A stretch of DNA of 64,000 bases from Planctomycetota bacterium (GCA_023417655.1 JAEZFD010000063.1:121803-185802); one strand, 5' to 3'; shown: positions 1 through 9,197, counted from the first letter of the stretch. The notes: generated by a model not told the origin, from the sequence alone. Numbers and translations are program-made.

Positions 1-849
1 GATCACGGTATTCCTCAGCATGAGGCCATTCACGCTTATTGCGGAATTACCTTTGGTGAACTGGGGCCGGTCTGGTATTCGGAAGGCATGGCCGAAGTTG
101 GCAAGTACTTTCGGGATCGCGAACTTGGCGTGAGTGCATCGAAGGGAGTGATCGCCTATTTGAAGTCGCAGTCGCCGAAACCGCTTTTGGAGATCGTGAA
201 TAATCCTTTGGAGCAGACGGGCGACTCATGGCAGAACTATGCCTGGAGGTGGGCTATCTGTCATCTGCTCGGTTCAAATACGAACTATGCCCAGCGATTC
301 AAACCGCTGGGGCTCGCATTACTCGCAGGGACCGACACCAGTTTTCAGGCAGTCTATGGAATGCAGATTCCGGAAATCGAATTTGAATACCAGTTGTTTC
401 TCAAAGATGTCGAACCCGGTTACCGCAATGATCTCTGCAGTTGGGACTGGACGACCAAGTTCCGCCAGGCGAGTCCGCGTTCCGAAGTCAGTTCACGGGT
501 CGAAGCAGGACGGGGCTGGCAGGCTTCCAAGGCCATCGTGAAAGCTGGCGAGACCTATCAGATCACGACGACTGGAGAATGGACGTTGGAGAAAGGAGCG
601 ATGCCTGTCTCAGCGGCGGGCGACGGTCAGGGGCGGGGAGAACTGGTGGGAGTCATCTTCGACAACTATCGGCTCAGTGAGCCGTTTGTCATCGGTGGCG
701 CGCGCACGTTCCGGGTGCCACAGGACGGAAAGCTCTTTCTGCGCTGCCGTGATGACTGGGGGAGCGTGGCCGACAATAAAGGGGCACTGGTCGTCAAAAT
801 TATTCAGGTGATTCCTCAGCCCCCGTCGCCCAATTCAGCCGATCGCTGA
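1..849 (+). CDS. Metallopeptidase-like protein (DUF1570/peptidase-MA-like), 3' part
   Basis: The reading frame is open from the first base, so the gene starts upstream of the window and only the C-terminal 282 residues are seen. Residues 7-11 read HEAIH, an HExxH zinc-binding and catalytic motif, and residues 25-32 read WYSEGMAE, where the Glu of SEG is placed like the third zinc ligand of gluzincin-type peptidases. Planctomycete DUF1570 proteins share this arrangement. The last 120 or so residues form a separate beta-rich domain ending in alternating FRVPQDGKLFLRCRDDW- and DNKGALVVKI-like strands, resembling the PA-IL-type lectin fold; that assignment is my inference. Its stop lies one base from the stop of the convergent next gene. 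The substrate is unknown. Peptidase-like assignment is fairly secure, the exact family less so. Confidence 0.7.
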   Translation, partial: DHGIPQHEAIHAYCGITFGELGPVWYSEGMAEVGKYFRDRELGVSASKGVIAYLKSQSPKPLLEIVNNPLEQTGDSWQNYAWRWAICHLLGSNTNYAQRFKPLGLALLAGTDTSFQAVYGMQIPEIEFEYQLFLKDVEPGYRNDLCSWDWTTKFRQASPRSEVSSRVEAGRGWQASKAIVKAGETYQITTTGEWTLEKGAMPVSAAGDGQGRGELVGVIFDNYRLSEPFVIGGARTFRVPQDGKLFLRCRDDWGSVADNKGALVVKIIQVIPQPPSPNSADR

Positions 850-850
850 T

Positions 851-1252
851 CTATGTGTTGTCGGTATTCCACTCACGAAGCAGGGCGTCAAGTTTGGCCG
901 AGGCCTGGCCTCGTGTGAGAATGGCGTCGCATCCGGCCTGTTTTGCGACCTCGAAAAGATCCACCTTCACGTGTGGCCCGAAGACCGTGACCCGGCACGG
1001 GGAAGGAGCCTCATTGCGCAATTTGACGAGATCGAGATCAGGGATTTCCAGATCGACGATCACGTCCCGGATGCCTCCTTGCTGCAACTGATCCAGGCAG
1101 CCGTTCATGGACAGGCAAGTGCGTCCCACTAATCCGGCGCGTTGCACGGCTCCGTGGATCTGGCTCGAAAAGAACAAGTCCTTACACAAAATCAGGACGC
1201 TCGGTTTCGGCTTCGGAGCTGGGGGCGGGGTCGGGGCGGATTGATCTGTCAT
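851..1252 (-). CDS. Response-regulator receiver-like protein
   Basis: This 133-residue protein begins with a Pro/Lys-rich stretch (residues 5-17) and continues with an alternating beta/alpha pattern typical of a CheY-like receiver: SVLILCKD for the first strand with acidic residues, DVIVDLEIPDLD with a candidate phospho-acceptor Asp at residue 67, then VTVFGP and GCDAILTRGQ for later strands. There is no output domain. The switch Thr/Ser and Lys positions are not convincingly canonical, so it may be a degenerate receiver that does not take phosphate. It is convergent with the peptidase-like gene and transcribed alone. It could work as a stand-alone receiver in a signalling chain, but no partner kinase is adjacent. 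Confidence 0.6.
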   Translation of the reverse strand: MTDQSAPTPPPAPKPKPSVLILCKDLFFSSQIHGAVQRAGLVGRTCLSMNGCLDQLQQGGIRDVIVDLEIPDLDLVKLRNEAPSPCRVTVFGPHVKVDLFEVAKQAGCDAILTRGQASAKLDALLREWNTDNT

Positions 1253-1457
1253 GCGATGGCCTTACGTGAATCGGGACCGATGACGACGGGCATCGGATGC
1301 GAAATCATAAATGTCGCTGACACGTGGTGCCACGCTGAGAGGCGGCCAGATCCGAGAAGGCCATAATTGCGAGAACTCCTCTTTCCAGAGCGGATCCCCT
1401 GCGACAGAATCACTACGTGCGAAGATCTCTTAAGCTCGTTCTGTCATTTGGAAACGC

Positions 1458-2627
1458 ATGAATTTCGCGAATCTCCTCCTCCTGGGAGGATTGGCCGTCG
1501 GGCTGATTACTCTTTGTGTCGGCCTCGTGAATCGCGTGCATAGCCTGCCGATCATTGAATCGCGGTTGAAGCGAATCCGACATGGCCTCGAATTCACGAT
1601 GATTGCTGCTCCGGTCCTGATGTTCTGGTGGCTCGGTTTGCGATCAGACGGGTTGCTACGAGGGGGAAGCTGGAACGCTTTGAATTCTGGGGAGTGGCTC
1701 CTTATCGCGATCGGCGGAGGCGGCTGTCTGGTCCTGGTGATGAGGACACTGCGGCACTGGTTTTACTCTCGGCCGAGCCATATCAAGCAAAAGGCATCTC
1801 AGATCATCGACGTTGAGCAGGAACTTGGGAGACGTCCCGCCGGGAATGGCCCATATCAACTGCTGGCGCGCCTCCCGGCAAATGAACAGTTTCAAATCGA
1901 AGTTATCGATCTTCAGGTGCAGCTGCCGAATTTTCCTCCGGAATGGGACGGCCTTCGGATTCTTCATCTCTCGGACTGGCACTTTTCTGGGGCCGTCGCG
2001 AAGGACTTCTTTCTCAGAGCTGCGGAACTTGCGCGAGAGCAGCCTGTCGACATCGTCTGCTTCACTGGAGATCTAATCGACAATCCACAGCTGGAGCACT
2101 GGATTCCGGAGACCTTAGGTCGACTTGCTGCTCCGCTCGGCTGTTATTTCATTCTTGGAAATCATGACTGGAACCATGAGCCTGATATTCCCCGTCGCCG
2201 ACTCAGTGAACTGGGGTGGATCGATGTTTCGTCGCGGGTGAACGTGATTTCAATTCAGAATCGACGGATGGCAATTGGCGGTGATGAGACGCCCTGGATG
2301 GGAACCCGCCCGGAGTTCTCGATGGATGCCGACTTTCGCATGCTCCTCAGTCACACCCCTGACAACATTCCCTTCGCACGCCGCCAGCAAGTGGATTTGA
2401 TGCTCGCCGGGCACAACCACGGTGGACAGGTTCGGCTGCCGATCATCGGCCCGGTGTTCTCTCCCAGCTGGTACGGGTGCCGGTACGCCTCGGGCCACTT
2501 TTGGGAGTCCCCGACCTTTCTCTCAGTCTCACGGGGTCTTTCAGGTCTTCATCCCTATCGGTTTCGCTGCCGACCAGAGATCACCCGACTGACTCTGTCG
2601 GCATGTCGTCCTGAGGATGTCGGATAA
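1458..2627 (+). CDS. Membrane-anchored metallophosphoesterase
   Basis: The 389-residue product has three predicted N-terminal membrane segments (about 5-25, 43-61 and 77-98) followed by a calcineurin-like phosphoesterase domain. All the di-metal motifs are visible in order: LHLSDWHFS near residue 170, FTGDLID near 204, LGNHDWN near 233, LLSHTPD near 296 and GHNHGGQV near 318. The spacing matches the YkuE/YaeI type that acts on lipid-linked or phosphodiester substrates at the cytoplasmic membrane, but the substrate cannot be read from sequence. The ATG at 1458 is chosen because hydrophobic sequence begins at once and a weak GGA lies upstream. It stands alone, with 600 bases without a gene on its 3' side. 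Confidence 0.85.
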   Translation: MNFANLLLLGGLAVGLITLCVGLVNRVHSLPIIESRLKRIRHGLEFTMIAAPVLMFWWLGLRSDGLLRGGSWNALNSGEWLLIAIGGGGCLVLVMRTLRHWFYSRPSHIKQKASQIIDVEQELGRRPAGNGPYQLLARLPANEQFQIEVIDLQVQLPNFPPEWDGLRILHLSDWHFSGAVAKDFFLRAAELAREQPVDIVCFTGDLIDNPQLEHWIPETLGRLAAPLGCYFILGNHDWNHEPDIPRRRLSELGWIDVSSRVNVISIQNRRMAIGGDETPWMGTRPEFSMDADFRMLLSHTPDNIPFARRQQVDLMLAGHNHGGQVRLPIIGPVFSPSWYGCRYASGHFWESPTFLSVSRGLSGLHPYRFRCRPEITRLTLSACRPEDVG

Positions 2628-3241
2628 CTGTGTGGCAGTCCGACTCTGTTCAGGAGTGCGAAGCATCTTGAATCTGGCGTTAAGCGATTTGTTCAGGGTG
2701 TTGAACAGGGGGGCGCCCTGCGGGATGAGAGCTGAATTCCCAGTGAAAATGCTGAGTGGCCGTAATTGTTGGACATGATTCAGTTTCGGAAGAATGCTGT
2801 GAACCGCCTCCCGAGTTTTGCGTGAGGCACTGGATCAACAGGCATCGCAACTGCTGTCTTTCTTCAACATCACTGAGCCTGACTGGTCCTGAGAGCGCCG
2901 GTCTCCCCTTGCTCGTGATGATCCCGTATTTCCCTGGCCGATGTGCCGACATCGGCCAGGGTTCTACTGCGCTTTTAACTCTGAACGGCTTGCTAAGGCC
3001 GAACGTAAGCTCCTCTTTGCGCGCAGCCCTGCTTCCCGCTGCCTCGCTGTCACTCGGAAAAGATTCTATCCCGGTGTGTTGAATTCATTTGCGGTTGCGT
3101 GGATGGGCTCTCTCTGACTCCCCGGCATGCCCACTGCATTGGGCGGAGGTGTTGTCACAACTTCGGCAAGTTGTTGGTAACGATGTTCGCTAGCTCTCAA
3201 AGCTCTCTCAGCAGATTCGGGATCATTCAGGGGAAATTGCT
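2628..3241. other. Intergenic region upstream of the pilin-like gene
   Basis: I see no credible gene here; short open frames on both strands have no recognisable motif or coding bias. The stretch holds a strong inverted repeat at 2932-2961 and a smaller hairpin at 3157-3174 (ACAACTT, CGGC loop, AAGTTGT). It ends with AGGGGAA at 3229-3235, a good ribosome-binding site for the following gene. Confidence 0.6.
2932..2961. terminator. Perfect 13-bp hairpin, terminator-like
   Basis: CCCTGGCCGATGT at 2932-2944 pairs perfectly with 2949-2961 around a four-base GCCG loop. The downstream sequence TTCTACTGCGCTTTT is only moderately T-rich, so this may be a weak terminator for the phosphoesterase transcript or a processing/stability element of its long 3' tail. 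Confidence 0.5.
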
Positions 3242-3595
3242 ATGTCTGGTGTTGGTATCGCATTGTATCAGGATGAAAGTGGCTTCATCATTTCAGCGGA
3301 ACTCGTTCTCGTTGCGACGCTGTTAGTGATCGGTTTGATCGTCGGCCTCAGCGAGATTCAGTATGCCGTCGTCGAAGAACTGAATGACGTCGCAGACGCA
3401 ATCGGCTCGTTGAATCAGAGCTATTACTACAGCGGATTCACCGCCACCAAGCAGGGCGGAGGCCTGAAGTCTCGCGTGACAGGCTCATCGTTCAATGACA
3501 CTGCCGACACATGCGACAACAATCAGTGTCAGCTCGGTTGTGATGGTCCGGTTCCAGAAGGCAAGAAGCACGGCGGCGGTCATAAGGGCTGGTAA
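3242..3595 (+). CDS. Flp/Fap-type pilin-like protein
   Basis: The 117-residue product has a short N-terminus ending in DESGFIISAEL, then a single long hydrophobic helix (VLVATLLVIGLIVGLSEI) and an amphipathic continuation, the pattern of class III (Flp-like) pilins where cleavage occurs before the hydrophobic helix and the acidic residue sits near its start. A planctomycete family with the same SGF-x-x-SAEL start is known to me as hypothetical Flp-like proteins. The C-terminus is unusual: three Cys in CDNNQCQLGC followed by a Gly/His/Lys-rich tail. AGGGGAA at 3229-3235 supports the ATG at 3242. It is monocistronic with its own terminator, fitting high expression. The tad assembly genes are 24 kb away on the other strand. 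Confidence 0.65.
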   Translation: MSGVGIALYQDESGFIISAELVLVATLLVIGLIVGLSEIQYAVVEELNDVADAIGSLNQSYYYSGFTATKQGGGLKSRVTGSSFNDTADTCDNNQCQLGCDGPVPEGKKHGGGHKGW

Positions 3596-3668
3596 GCGAC
3601 ATCTTTCGAGAGGATGTCAGTTCGAAGTCTTCAGGCTGATCCGTCAACAAAAAGCACTCCCTGAAAGG

Positions 3669-3697
3669 CCTGCGCCGAATGTCGGCGCAGGTTTTTT
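3669..3697 (+). terminator. Rho-independent terminator of the pilin-like gene
   Basis: CCTGCGCCGA (3669-3678) pairs perfectly with TCGGCGCAGG (3682-3691) around ATG, followed by six Ts at 3692-3697. It lies 73 bases after the pilin-like stop codon. Confidence 0.9.
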
Positions 3698-3947
3698 CTG
3701 TTTTCAGCGGATGTTGTCAACGTACTCACATCCCATCAGCGAGGCGAAGCATTCAATCGGAAGTGTATTCATCCCGCCCTCGCGCTACAATTCCACGGGT
3801 GCATTCCTGTCGAGCATTCCTGTTGTCGAATTCGTGTTCTCGGTGATGACGGAGAGCGGTCGCACTCGCTAATCTGGAGTTCGGCGGCCTTGGTGGGCTG
3901 TCGCCCCGTCAAGAGTATTCGCCCGTCGCTTCGATGTGATCTGATTC

Positions 3948-5921
3948 ATGTGTGGTATCGCCGGCGCGGTGTGGAATCACCCGCAATCTTCGATTGATCG
4001 AAGCACACTGCAACGCATGACCAATGCGCTGCAACATCGCGGCCCCGACGATTCTGGTCATCTCTTCTCTTCAGAGCTCGAGCTTCCTCAGTCCGCTTCG
4101 CAATGTGCGCTGGGGCATCGCCGTCTCTCAATCATTGACCTTGGCGGTGGCCATCAGCCACTCTCTAACGAAGACGGCACCGTCTGGACGGTCTTCAACG
4201 GCGAGATCTATAACTACCGCGAGTTACGGGAAGATCTGATCGCCCGTGGCCATCGTTTCGCGACCAGTTCTGATACTGAAGTCATCGTTCATCTGTATGA
4301 AGAGCAGGGACCACGATGCGTTGAGAAGATGCGTGGCATGTTCGCGTTTGCGGTCTGGGATCAGCGGACCGGGACTCTGTTACTCGCCCGTGACCGGATG
4401 GGGCAGAAGCCGCTCTTTTATCGGCATGATGGTTCGCAGCTGCTCTTTGCGAGTGAACTCAAGGCAATCCTTCAGGTTCCAGGTGTCACGCGGCAGGTCA
4501 GTCCTCAGGCGATCGATCTGTATCTGACATATCAATACGTCCCACATCCGCATTCGATCTTCGAAGGCTGCTCCAAGCTGCCGCCGGCGCATGTCGCCAT
4601 CTGGCAGCAAGGAAAACTGACTCTGCAGCGCTATTGGGAACCTCCATACAATGAGCCCCGGGTGATGGCATCGCAGTCCGTCGAATCCTGGCGGCATGAG
4701 TTGCGAGAGACGTTGACGGAAGCGGTCCGACTGCGAATGCGATCAGATGTTCCAGTCGGTGCGTTCCTGTCAGGAGGCATCGATTCGACAATCATTGCCG
4801 GGCTGATGCAAAGCCTGTCCGATCAGAAGATACATACATTCTCAATCGGGTTCCCGGAGAAGGAATATGATGAGCGGACGTTTGCTCGCATGGCGGCCGA
4901 ACACCTCAAGACGGAACACCATGAGTATCTCGTGGAACCGAGTGCATTGGGGATGTTGCCCAAGCTGATCTGGCAGTATGACGAGCCCTTCAGTGATAGC
5001 TCATCGATTCCTACGATGATGCTTTCGGACGTCACGCGGCAGGTCGTGAAAGTCGCCCTCTCCGGTGATGGAGGCGATGAACTGTTCGCGGGTTACCAGC
5101 GATATCAGGCTGTCCATCTCGCCGGGCAATTCGACTTCCTGCCGGGATTTGTAAAGTCTCTGCTGGGGATGAAGCTCTGGCAGCAGATCCCCACGTCGAC
5201 GCGTCAGCGGTCATTTGGCCGTCGCGGAAAGCGCTTCATTGAGGCCCTCAGTCAATCCCCGGAGAAGCGCTACCTGCGCTGGATCGGCATCTTCGATGCA
5301 CAGCTGCGGCGAGAACTCTATACGCCTGAGTTTCGTTCCCGCCTCGGGCAATATGACAGCAGCGAATTTTTGCTGAACGCATATCAGGCCTGTCCTGATC
5401 GGGACTTCATCACGCGAACAACCTGCGTCGATATGCTGACGTATCTCCCCTGTGACATCCTCACGAAGGTGGATCTGGCGAGCATGGCCTTCGCCCTTGA
5501 GGCACGCAGTCCGTTCATGGATCACCGCGTCGCTGAACTCGCAGCACGCATGCCGATTGAATTGAAGTTCTCGCCAGGGCGGGGCAAGAAGATCCTGACG
5601 GAGACCTTCCAGGACTTGCTGCCGGAGGCGATTCAGAACCGTCCCAAGATGGGCTTTGGTGTGCCGATCGATCATTGGATGAGGAATGAATACCGCCAGC
5701 TGGTGCCGGATCTGCTGCTGTCGCGACGCGCGCTGGAACGTGGTTTCTTTCAGCGCGATGTGATTGCCCGCCTGATTGATGACCATCAATCAGGTCGTTG
5801 GGATCATGCTTATCGACTCTGGAACCTGATGTGTCTGGAGCTGTGGCATCGGCTCTATGTCGATGGGCCAGTTCCGACCTCGATGAATCCAGATCTGTTG
5901 GCCGAGATCAACTCGACCTGA
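3948..5921 (+). CDS. asnB: Asparagine synthase (glutamine-hydrolysing)
   Basis: The enzyme makes asparagine from aspartate, ATP and glutamine in the cytoplasm. The product begins MCGIAGA, so Cys2 is the N-terminal nucleophile of the class II glutaminase domain once Met is removed; the glutaminase half includes QHRGPDDSG, LGHRRLSIIDL and FNGEIYNYREL. The synthetase half contains the ATP pyrophosphatase loop GAFLSGGIDST near residue 275 and ALSGDGGDELFAGYQRY near 370. Length (657 residues) is usual for the bacterial AsnB family. The start is fixed by the catalytic Cys. In planctomycetes and other polysaccharide producers such paralogues can sit in exopolysaccharide loci, but nothing next to this gene points that way. 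It converges with the kinase gene. Confidence 0.95.
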   Translation: MCGIAGAVWNHPQSSIDRSTLQRMTNALQHRGPDDSGHLFSSELELPQSASQCALGHRRLSIIDLGGGHQPLSNEDGTVWTVFNGEIYNYRELREDLIARGHRFATSSDTEVIVHLYEEQGPRCVEKMRGMFAFAVWDQRTGTLLLARDRMGQKPLFYRHDGSQLLFASELKAILQVPGVTRQVSPQAIDLYLTYQYVPHPHSIFEGCSKLPPAHVAIWQQGKLTLQRYWEPPYNEPRVMASQSVESWRHELRETLTEAVRLRMRSDVPVGAFLSGGIDSTIIAGLMQSLSDQKIHTFSIGFPEKEYDERTFARMAAEHLKTEHHEYLVEPSALGMLPKLIWQYDEPFSDSSSIPTMMLSDVTRQVVKVALSGDGGDELFAGYQRYQAVHLAGQFDFLPGFVKSLLGMKLWQQIPTSTRQRSFGRRGKRFIEALSQSPEKRYLRWIGIFDAQLRRELYTPEFRSRLGQYDSSEFLLNAYQACPDRDFITRTTCVDMLTYLPCDILTKVDLASMAFALEARSPFMDHRVAELAARMPIELKFSPGRGKKILTETFQDLLPEAIQNRPKMGFGVPIDHWMRNEYRQLVPDLLLSRRALERGFFQRDVIARLIDDHQSGRWDHAYRLWNLMCLELWHRLYVDGPVPTSMNPDLLAEINST

Positions 5922-6040
5922 TCATCATGTCGGGGAATGACATCGGGCAGGGGAGACGCTTGTCGCATGCACCCACTGTCGGCAGTTCACTGCAGGTGCT
6001 CAGTCGCTCTCCAGAGGATCAGGGAGAAGCACATTTCAGG

Positions 6041-8827
6041 TTACGGCGCGACGGCGCCAAAGTATTTCAATGACCCGGGAGCCCCCGGTGAGTGGATCTC
6101 AGCCGTTGTTGGCTTGAGGAAGTCGGCGGCTGCGGGGTCGACAGATTTGAAGTCGACAGTTTTTCCGGTCACGCCGTTCTTCTCGAAAAGCGTTAGGCCT
6201 TCATTGGGGCCATCAGTCCAGTTGAACCGGGCGGCACCTCCCTGCAGCAGCGGTTCCAGTTTCAGCGAGGAATCAGACGCTGATGCGGCCGCGCCTGACT
6301 GCTTGGCGAAGAGGTTGTTCTCGATGACGAATCCACTGGAGCCATTGCCCGGTGTCGTTTCGAACTGAATTCCGGAGCCACATTCGAGGAATGTGTTGTT
6401 CACGACGCGGATTTTTTTGAAGACCGGGCCTGAGCCTGAGAAGACGATCCCGGATCGCGATTCCGTCAGGATATTCTCGCGAATATCGAGCGTTGCGGTG
6501 GAGCCGTTGACTGTAATTGCCGAGTCCATCGGACCGAGGAACTGGCACTGGCGAATTGTCAGGTCGCGGATGTCAGAGCGTTCATCTGACTTCAACACGA
6601 TCCCTTGAGTTGCCGAGGAGCTACTGCGGAATCGGCACTTCTCGATGACCATTGGCCGATCGATCACGCCACTGGCTCCCATGGCTGTGATTCCGGTTTT
6701 CTGAAGGTTCTCGAATGTCAGGCCGGTGAGGTGGGTCCCTGTGAGTGTTCCCTCCAACGCGATGGCGGTGGTCCGCCCCTGACAGTCGATGATCAGGTTT
6801 TCGATCGTCAGGCCTTCGACCGAATTCAATTGGATGCACGGGCCGTTCCCGTCCGGTTGCAACTTGGGGATGGCGTCGGTCGATTGTCCGATGATTTTAA
6901 TCCCTTGAGGAAAGCCGCCGAGACCTGAGTTGTCGATGCTCAGGACTTCTTTCAAGGTCTGGTTGCTGGCAATTCGAATTTCGTTCACCCCCGTAGAGAG
7001 TGACGACAGACTCGAGATTTTGACGAACTCGATGGCTTCACGAAGTGTGCCGTAATGCCCTTTCGGTCCGACCTCGATGATCGGTCCGTCCACGGCAGGT
7101 CGCTGAAATGCGGCGGCTGGTTCCGGGACGGGTGCAGCACCACGCGGTTCTGATGAAGCTGCCGGGATAGTCGTTGCAGTCGGAGAGGAGGAAGACTTTC
7201 GCGACAGGAAAAAGGTCCCAGTGACCAGCAGCAGGAGCAGTAGCCCGCCTCCTGCGGCGATCGGAATTCGATTCCGTTTGAGCTGCTCAATGACAGGTGC
7301 TGGCAGCAGAGTTTTCAGCGGTGGAATCGCGAATTTCTTCTGGATCTTGGATCTCGAAGTCGCCTGTTGAATCTGCGATGAAGATTTTCGGGTACCGCTA
7401 CGACTCCCACTTCGAGTCCCACTGCGTCCGCTGGCAGCAAAGGGGTTCTGTTGATCGTCCGAATCGAAGTCGAAATGGTCCTGATGCAATGTCTGTGAGG
7501 CGTCGTCACCTGCCTCTGTTTCGCTGTTATGAATCTTCATCGTCGCCGGCGGACCGACGGGAAGGAGCGAGCTCGGTTGTTTTGTCGATTCCGGACCTCC
7601 GACATCACTCAGACTGGAAAGGAATGAGCCGAGAGACCCTTCCGCTGAAGGCCGTTCCCGCCCGGAAGCCAGAACTGAGGTGACATCTGCGCTGCCTGCT
7701 CGTGGCGGCCCACCCGAACGTCCTTCTTCACGAGTAACAGCTTTCTGCGCCGCTTGCTTCTGTCCCTGTTGGGTAGATGGTTCCTCTTCGTAATCGGTTT
7801 CCAGCCAATTGGTGAGGAGTGCGGCGACATCACTGGCGGATTGAATTCGCTGTTCCCGATCTTTGACCATCATGCCTCGCAGGATGATCAGCAGGGATTC
7901 AGGGATTTCCGGTCGGATGGACTCGGGCGGCGTTGGCTCTTTTGTCTGGTGAGCGAGTAGTCGCTGGGTGAGTGTTCCTTCGTTGAACGGCGGCCGGCCA
8001 GTCAACAAGAAATAGAAGGTGCATCCCAAACTGTAAATGTCGGCTCGGGTGTCAACGAGATGGCTATCAACCGCCTGTTCCGGGGCCAGGTAGTCCGCGG
8101 TCCCGAGAACCCGTTCGTCATGAGCGATCGTAAGGGAGTGGTCTTCTTTCGCGGCGACCCGGGCGAGGCCCAGATCCATCAGTTTGACGGTTCCATTCTG
8201 GTCGACGATGAAGTTGCCCGGTTTTACGTCCCGGTGCACCATTCCCGACTGATGGGCATGCTCCAGCCCGAGGGCTCCCTGACGGATGTATTCAGCTGCC
8301 AGAACCGGAGAGAGCGGGCCGACCTGCTGTACAAGGTCATACAGGTTACGGCCTTCCACAAACTCCATGACAAGAAAGTGGATTTCGAGAGAGCCATCGG
8401 TCTCGTGATCGATGTCATACGCCCGAACAATATTCGGGTGATCGAGCGAAGCGACAGCCTGTGCTTCGCGGTGGAATCGCTGGAGGTAAGAGCTGTCTTT
8501 CACCAGCTTCCAAGGGAGGACCTTGATGGCGCAGCGGCGACGCATCAGAACATGTTCCGCGAGATAGACGGAACTCATTCCCCCTTTGCCAAGCAGGCGG
8601 AGAAGTTTGTATTTCCCGAGGAAAAAACCTTTGTGTTTTCCCTGTAGCAGTTTAGAGGCCTGCCAGGCCGTAATCGCTTCCCGGGCCGTCAGCTGTTCAG
8701 CGAGGCTTTCGCCTGTCTTGGGAAGAGACCGGCGCTCGATCTCTTCGACACTCTGAGTGATGGCAGACTCTTCCAAGAGTCCGCTGCGTCGAAGCACATT
8801 AACGAAAGATTCCAGTGACGTGCTCAT
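6041..8827 (-). CDS. Ser/Thr protein kinase fused to an extracytoplasmic beta-helix domain
   Basis: The 928-residue protein, taken from the ATG at 8827, is a PknB-type Hanks kinase. Residues 1-70 are an N-terminal helical region. The kinase domain follows: GKGGMSSV loop near 80-87, ATP-binding Lys102, catalytic HRDVKPGN at 198-205, DLG (in place of DFG) at 218-220 and APE at 248-250. After a Ser/Gly/Arg-rich linker with SGTRSGSRSGTR repeats, one membrane helix lies at about 521-541. The remainder (about 590-928) has repeated short hydrophobic strands with IENLIID-, IRQCQF- and IENNLF-type turns, characteristic of a right-handed parallel beta-helix of the pectate-lyase/DUF1565 type. The design suggests a membrane receptor kinase sensing a cell-surface or glycan ligand. 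A longer start at 8968 is possible but adds a Cys/Ser/Arg-rich segment that looks non-coding. Confidence 0.9.
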   Translation of the reverse strand: MSTSLESFVNVLRRSGLLEESAITQSVEEIERRSLPKTGESLAEQLTAREAITAWQASKLLQGKHKGFFLGKYKLLRLLGKGGMSSVYLAEHVLMRRRCAIKVLPWKLVKDSSYLQRFHREAQAVASLDHPNIVRAYDIDHETDGSLEIHFLVMEFVEGRNLYDLVQQVGPLSPVLAAEYIRQGALGLEHAHQSGMVHRDVKPGNFIVDQNGTVKLMDLGLARVAAKEDHSLTIAHDERVLGTADYLAPEQAVDSHLVDTRADIYSLGCTFYFLLTGRPPFNEGTLTQRLLAHQTKEPTPPESIRPEIPESLLIILRGMMVKDREQRIQSASDVAALLTNWLETDYEEEPSTQQGQKQAAQKAVTREEGRSGGPPRAGSADVTSVLASGRERPSAEGSLGSFLSSLSDVGGPESTKQPSSLLPVGPPATMKIHNSETEAGDDASQTLHQDHFDFDSDDQQNPFAASGRSGTRSGSRSGTRKSSSQIQQATSRSKIQKKFAIPPLKTLLPAPVIEQLKRNRIPIAAGGGLLLLLLVTGTFFLSRKSSSSPTATTIPAASSEPRGAAPVPEPAAAFQRPAVDGPIIEVGPKGHYGTLREAIEFVKISSLSSLSTGVNEIRIASNQTLKEVLSIDNSGLGGFPQGIKIIGQSTDAIPKLQPDGNGPCIQLNSVEGLTIENLIIDCQGRTTAIALEGTLTGTHLTGLTFENLQKTGITAMGASGVIDRPMVIEKCRFRSSSSATQGIVLKSDERSDIRDLTIRQCQFLGPMDSAITVNGSTATLDIRENILTESRSGIVFSGSGPVFKKIRVVNNTFLECGSGIQFETTPGNGSSGFVIENNLFAKQSGAAASASDSSLKLEPLLQGGAARFNWTDGPNEGLTLFEKNGVTGKTVDFKSVDPAAADFLKPTTAEIHSPGAPGSLKYFGAVAP

Positions 8828-9092
8828 TCGATCGCGAGAGCCATCATCAGGCAAAAGGGACCACGAGGATGCAGTGCTGCAGCACGACACATGCTGTGAC
8901 TGGTCGACTTTCGGACACCGCAACCCATCATTACCGACTCGCCTTGTCAGGATGTGGCGATTATGCACCAGGTCCCGATGTGTTCAGTTCAACAAGATCC
9001 GCCCGGTCTTTCAATAAAGTACATGGAATTCACCGAAATTTCCTTCCTCGGAACAGTTTGCCATGAGAGAGGAGCGTAATTCGGACAGGGAC

Positions 9093-9101
9093 TGATATAA
9101 T
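9093..9101 (+). promoter_or_regulatory. Extended -10 promoter for ilvB
   Basis: TGATATAAT at 9093-9101 is a perfect TATAAT preceded by the TGn extension. No good -35 hexamer is seen at the usual distance, as expected for extended -10 promoters. It predicts a transcript start near 9108 and a leader of about 180 bases ahead of ilvB. Confidence 0.6.
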
Positions 9102-9142
9102 CGCAGTTTTGGGTCCAACCTGCGCGGTTGGAAAAGTCACCC

Positions 9143-9197
9143 AAACCGCCGTTCGAAACGGAACTTTGGAAAACGGCGAACCTGAAGGCGGTTTTTC
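9143..9197 (+). promoter_or_regulatory. Candidate attenuator in the ilvB leader
   Basis: AAACCGCC (9143-9150) can pair over eight bases with GGCGGTTT (9187-9194), which runs into a T tract ending at 9196, a terminator shape. Two competing inner pairings exist: CCGTT/AACGG (9149-9153 with 9157-9161) and GCCGTT/AACGGC (9148-9153 with 9172-9177). Mutually exclusive hairpins ahead of a branched-chain amino-acid gene suggest attenuation. No short leader peptide with a clear Leu/Val/Ile block and its own stop was found, so the sensing mechanism is open. Confidence 0.4.

Noticed and set aside
2756..3082. 108-codon open frame before the pilin-like gene
   Set aside because: Cys- and Pro-rich with no motif; contains the 2932-2961 hairpin; a frame on the other strand overlaps it equally well.
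8828..8968. N-terminal extension of the kinase to 8968
   Set aside because: The extra 47 residues are Cys/Ser/Arg-rich and do not resemble the start of the family; the internal ATG fits better.
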